Source: JBBQYD01 sp942493075 (lineage in GTDB: Bacteria > Verrucomicrobiota > Verrucomicrobiia > Limisphaerales > UBA8199). Taken from it: a stretch of DNA of 64,000 nucleotides. The stretch's first letter is position 1. Every line of letters begins with the position of its first letter. The stretch spans positions 1,302,001-1,366,000 of the forward strand of contig OW818681.1 of NCBI GenBank assembly GCA_942493075.1, written 5' to 3'. The notes below the pieces were generated by a model that saw only the letters and a program-made list of their open reading frames with translations, was not told where the DNA came from and ran no database searches. Shown here piece by piece: positions 62,420-64,000 of the stretch. Position numbers and translations under genes: made by a program.

Positions 62420-62899
62420 TCAGAACCATTCCTTTCGTCCATCCACGTAAATGCGCACAAACTCTTCATCACTCTTGCAGAGATAGACGATTCCTTCAAT
62501 CAGGCCAATCACGCCGGTAACGACAGAGCCTAAGCCGCAGGTTAAAACGGTGGCCAGCAGCATGATCACGCCCGCGCCCGTGTAGCCGAGGATGAACTTG
62601 TGAATACCCAGCGATCCAAGGAGGATACCACAGACTCCCGCCGCGATTTTATTTGAAGCGCGAGCGGTGTACGGATTCGGTGCCGATGCAGCTAAAGGCG
62701 GTACCTGCGACCCGAGAGGTGGCGGGATCTTGGGTTCATTGGCGAATTCGGGCAAGGACCCCAGTGGCTTCCAATCCGTCGCGCCTTCAGCCAGCACCAT
62801 TGTCTGGGCATTCACCCGGTTCTCCGCCATCCATTGCCGAAGCTGCTCAGCATTGACGGGCCCGTACTGCTGTCCATCCACTCCGATGATTTTATACAT
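62420..62899 (-). CDS. GYF_2 and TM2 domain membrane protein
   Basis: 159 residues. The N-terminus (MYKIIGVDGQQYGPVNAEQL, MAENRVNAQTMV) is a paralogue of the next gene's GYF_2 domain. The C-terminal half is a TM2 domain of two helices (GVCGILLGSLGIHKFILGYT, IMLLATVLTCGLGSVVTGVI). It ends with a charged stretch RIYVDGRKEWF. It is the first gene of the unit, downstream of a promoter-like TATAAT on the minus strand at 62996-62991. A hairpin GGCAGGTC/GACCTGCC (62919-62947) lies in its leader. Confidence 0.87.
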   Translation of the reverse strand: MYKIIGVDGQQYGPVNAEQLRQWMAENRVNAQTMVLAEGATDWKPLGSLPEFANEPKIPPPLGSQVPPLAASAPNPYTARASNKIAAGVCGILLGSLGIHKFILGYTGAGVIMLLATVLTCGLGSVVTGVIGLIEGIVYLCKSDEEFVRIYVDGRKEWF

Positions 62900-62990
62900 G
62901 GGTCCTTTCTATGTCCCGGCAGGTCCTCCTGATTGGAAGACCTGCCATGAGACTCTGCCTATTTCATAACAGCGGATTACACAACGCGCT

Positions 62991-62996
62991 ATTATA
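62991..62996 (-). promoter_or_regulatory. Possible -10 element for the GYF/DUF2752 unit
   Basis: Read on the minus strand, a perfect TATAAT lies 92-97 bases before the first ATG of the unit. No convincing -35 is seen 17 bases upstream. Weak evidence. Confidence 0.3.
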
Positions 62997-63091
62997 ATAA
63001 ACAACCCACTTTGGACCCCTTTGTTTCAATTATTTTTCCGAGGGACCCCTTTTGAGATCTTGCTGGTTACCATTTCGACGGCACTCCATCG

Positions 63092-64000
63092 CTACTTCGC
63101 AGGGCGCGATTGTTGAAGCTCTCTAAGCTTCTCTCCTGCGGCTCCTGAATCGATCAGTTTTCCCGCCAGTTCCCAGCCTTCGCCGAGGCTTCGGGCCTTG
63201 CCAGCTACCAGCAGGGCCGCCGAGGCGTTGACCAACACCACATCCCGTCGCGGACCACAGTCTCTTCCAAGAATTACATCCTGCACAATCCGTGCGTTCA
63301 CGTCCCGATCGCCTCCGCGCAAGTCGGCTAAATGAGCGGGTTGCAGGGGAAAATGGTCCGGGTGAAATGTTGAAAGGCTTAGTCCATTGGGTTGATAGAA
63401 TTCAGCAATGCGCGTGGCCCCCAGGGTGGAGAACTCATCTAAAAACCGTTGGGTGCCATCTTCGGCCGTGACCGTCCCGCACACCACCATGCCACGGCGC
63501 ACTCCCAGGCTCTGGAGCACTCGGGCGAACGGCTCACAGAGGTCCGGATGTGAAACGCCAATCAACACCATCGTCGGTTCGGCGGGGTTGAGCAGCGGGC
63601 CCAGGAAATTGAAGATGGTGGGCTGCCCTCGTTGGGCACACAGCTTCCGCGCCGGGACAATGTTCTTGAAAGCCGGATGATACCGCGGAGCGAAGAAGAA
63701 CGCAAAACTATGCCGCTCCAACGCCTGGCCGATTTCATCCGGTCCGAGCTCAAAGGGCAACCCGAGCGCCTCCATGACATCTCCGCTGCCGACCAGCGAT
63801 GTGCTAGCCCGGTTTCCGTGTTTGGCCACACATACTCCAGCGGAGGCCGCGATCAGCGCGACTGTCGTGGAAATATTGAAGGTGCTCAACCGGTCCCCGC
63901 CAGTACCCACGACATCCAGTTTGTCCGTGGCAGCGATTTGCGATGTCAGCACTGGCTTGACGCACCTCGTCCGCATGGCCCGAGCAAACCCTGCTATCTC
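63092..64000 (-). CDS. trpD: Anthranilate phosphoribosyltransferase, 5' end outside the window
   Basis: The frame stays open to the right edge (about 302 codons visible), and the residues at the edge, EIAGFARAMR, are the usual internal TrpD sequence, so the N-terminus is cut off. The PRPP-binding GTGGDRLSTFNIST and KHGNRASTSLVGSGDVMEAL, and NFLGPLLNPAEP with GVSHPDLCEPFA, identify it. It attaches phosphoribose to anthranilate in tryptophan synthesis. It is not next to trpG, which lies at 17.1-17.7 kb. Confidence 0.95.
   Translation of the reverse strand, partial: EIAGFARAMRTRCVKPVLTSQIAATDKLDVVGTGGDRLSTFNISTTVALIAASAGVCVAKHGNRASTSLVGSGDVMEALGLPFELGPDEIGQALERHSFAFFFAPRYHPAFKNIVPARKLCAQRGQPTIFNFLGPLLNPAEPTMVLIGVSHPDLCEPFARVLQSLGVRRGMVVCGTVTAEDGTQRFLDEFSTLGATRIAEFYQPNGLSLSTFHPDHFPLQPAHLADLRGGDRDVNARIVQDVILGRDCGPRRDVVLVNASAALLVAGKARSLGEGWELAGKLIDSGAAGEKLRELQQSRPAK

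Noticed and set aside
1..64000. CRISPR arrays, rRNA, tRNA, prophage or insertion-sequence genes
   Set aside because: I looked for direct-repeat/spacer periodicity, cloverleaf and T-arm patterns and transposase or integrase motifs, and saw none. A tRNAscan or CRISPR search would be decisive.

Overview
The window most likely comes from a Gram-negative bacterium of the phylum Verrucomicrobiota, probably the Pedosphaera/Limisphaerales side. Four things point there: a DUF1549/DUF1553 + DUF1501 + PPC-domain gene trio, a pseudopilin with an AFTLIELLVVIAIIAILAA-type leader and a C-terminal DGH motif, lpxA for lipid A synthesis, and Verrucomicrobia-style small lysine-rich proteins and CCCAGGGT/ACCCTGGG palindromes. 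No rRNA, tRNA, CRISPR array, prophage or insertion-sequence transposase was recognised. The organism assignment is inference from gene content.

Layout. 1-6.8 kb: end of a PIG-L deacetylase, the surface-protein trio, and a small lipoprotein. 6.8-8.3 kb: a tiny basic protein with a terminator, three DnaA-box-like 9-mers, then about 800 nt without a credible gene that is packed with hairpins and ends in a 12-bp intrinsic terminator. This is the strongest candidate for something undescribed, a large structured non-coding RNA. 8.3-13 kb: cysK, rho, a WYL regulator and an AI-2E-type permease. 13-15.2 kb: a CarH/LitR-type B12-binding MerR regulator divergent from a sigma-70 factor, with overlapping promoters between them. 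15.3-22.3 kb: pseudopilin, Gfo/Idh/MocA-like exported protein, aroB-trpG pair, glycosyltransferase, mS38-like mini-protein, TPR lipoprotein, DUF2203. 22.5-27.4 kb: first Gld-like ABC module (ATPase, permease, GldG, DUF4340). 27.4-35.2 kb: comEC, lpxA, radC, a DUF3857/transglutaminase protein, and an orphan LuxR-type response regulator. 35.3-44.7 kb (minus strand): htrA-like protease, a second Gld-like ABC module with the same gene order, and an AsmA-like protein. 44.9-55.8 kb: NnrS, a lone UgpC/MalK-type ATPase, a methyltransferase, a thioredoxin-fold DUF255 protein, a VCBS-repeat protein, an FAD oxidoreductase with its probable GntR/LacI-hybrid regulator, and a two-domain kinase. 55.8-56.7 kb: REP-like palindromes. 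56.7-61.5 kb: a suppressor-of-fused-like protein, a small exported protein, a divergent FtsH, and nrfHA for nitrite reduction to ammonium behind an FNR-like box. 61.5-64 kb: a DUF2752/GYF cluster and the 3' part of trpD.

How the parts work together. nrfHA (with an FNR-like site) and NnrS suggest anaerobic nitrite/NO handling. Two separate Gld-like ABC modules, one adjoining an HtrA protease and an AsmA-like protein, suggest export or envelope work. The CarH-like regulator beside a sigma factor suggests light- or B12-dependent transcription. aroB, trpG and trpD are parts of aromatic amino-acid synthesis that are not in one operon.
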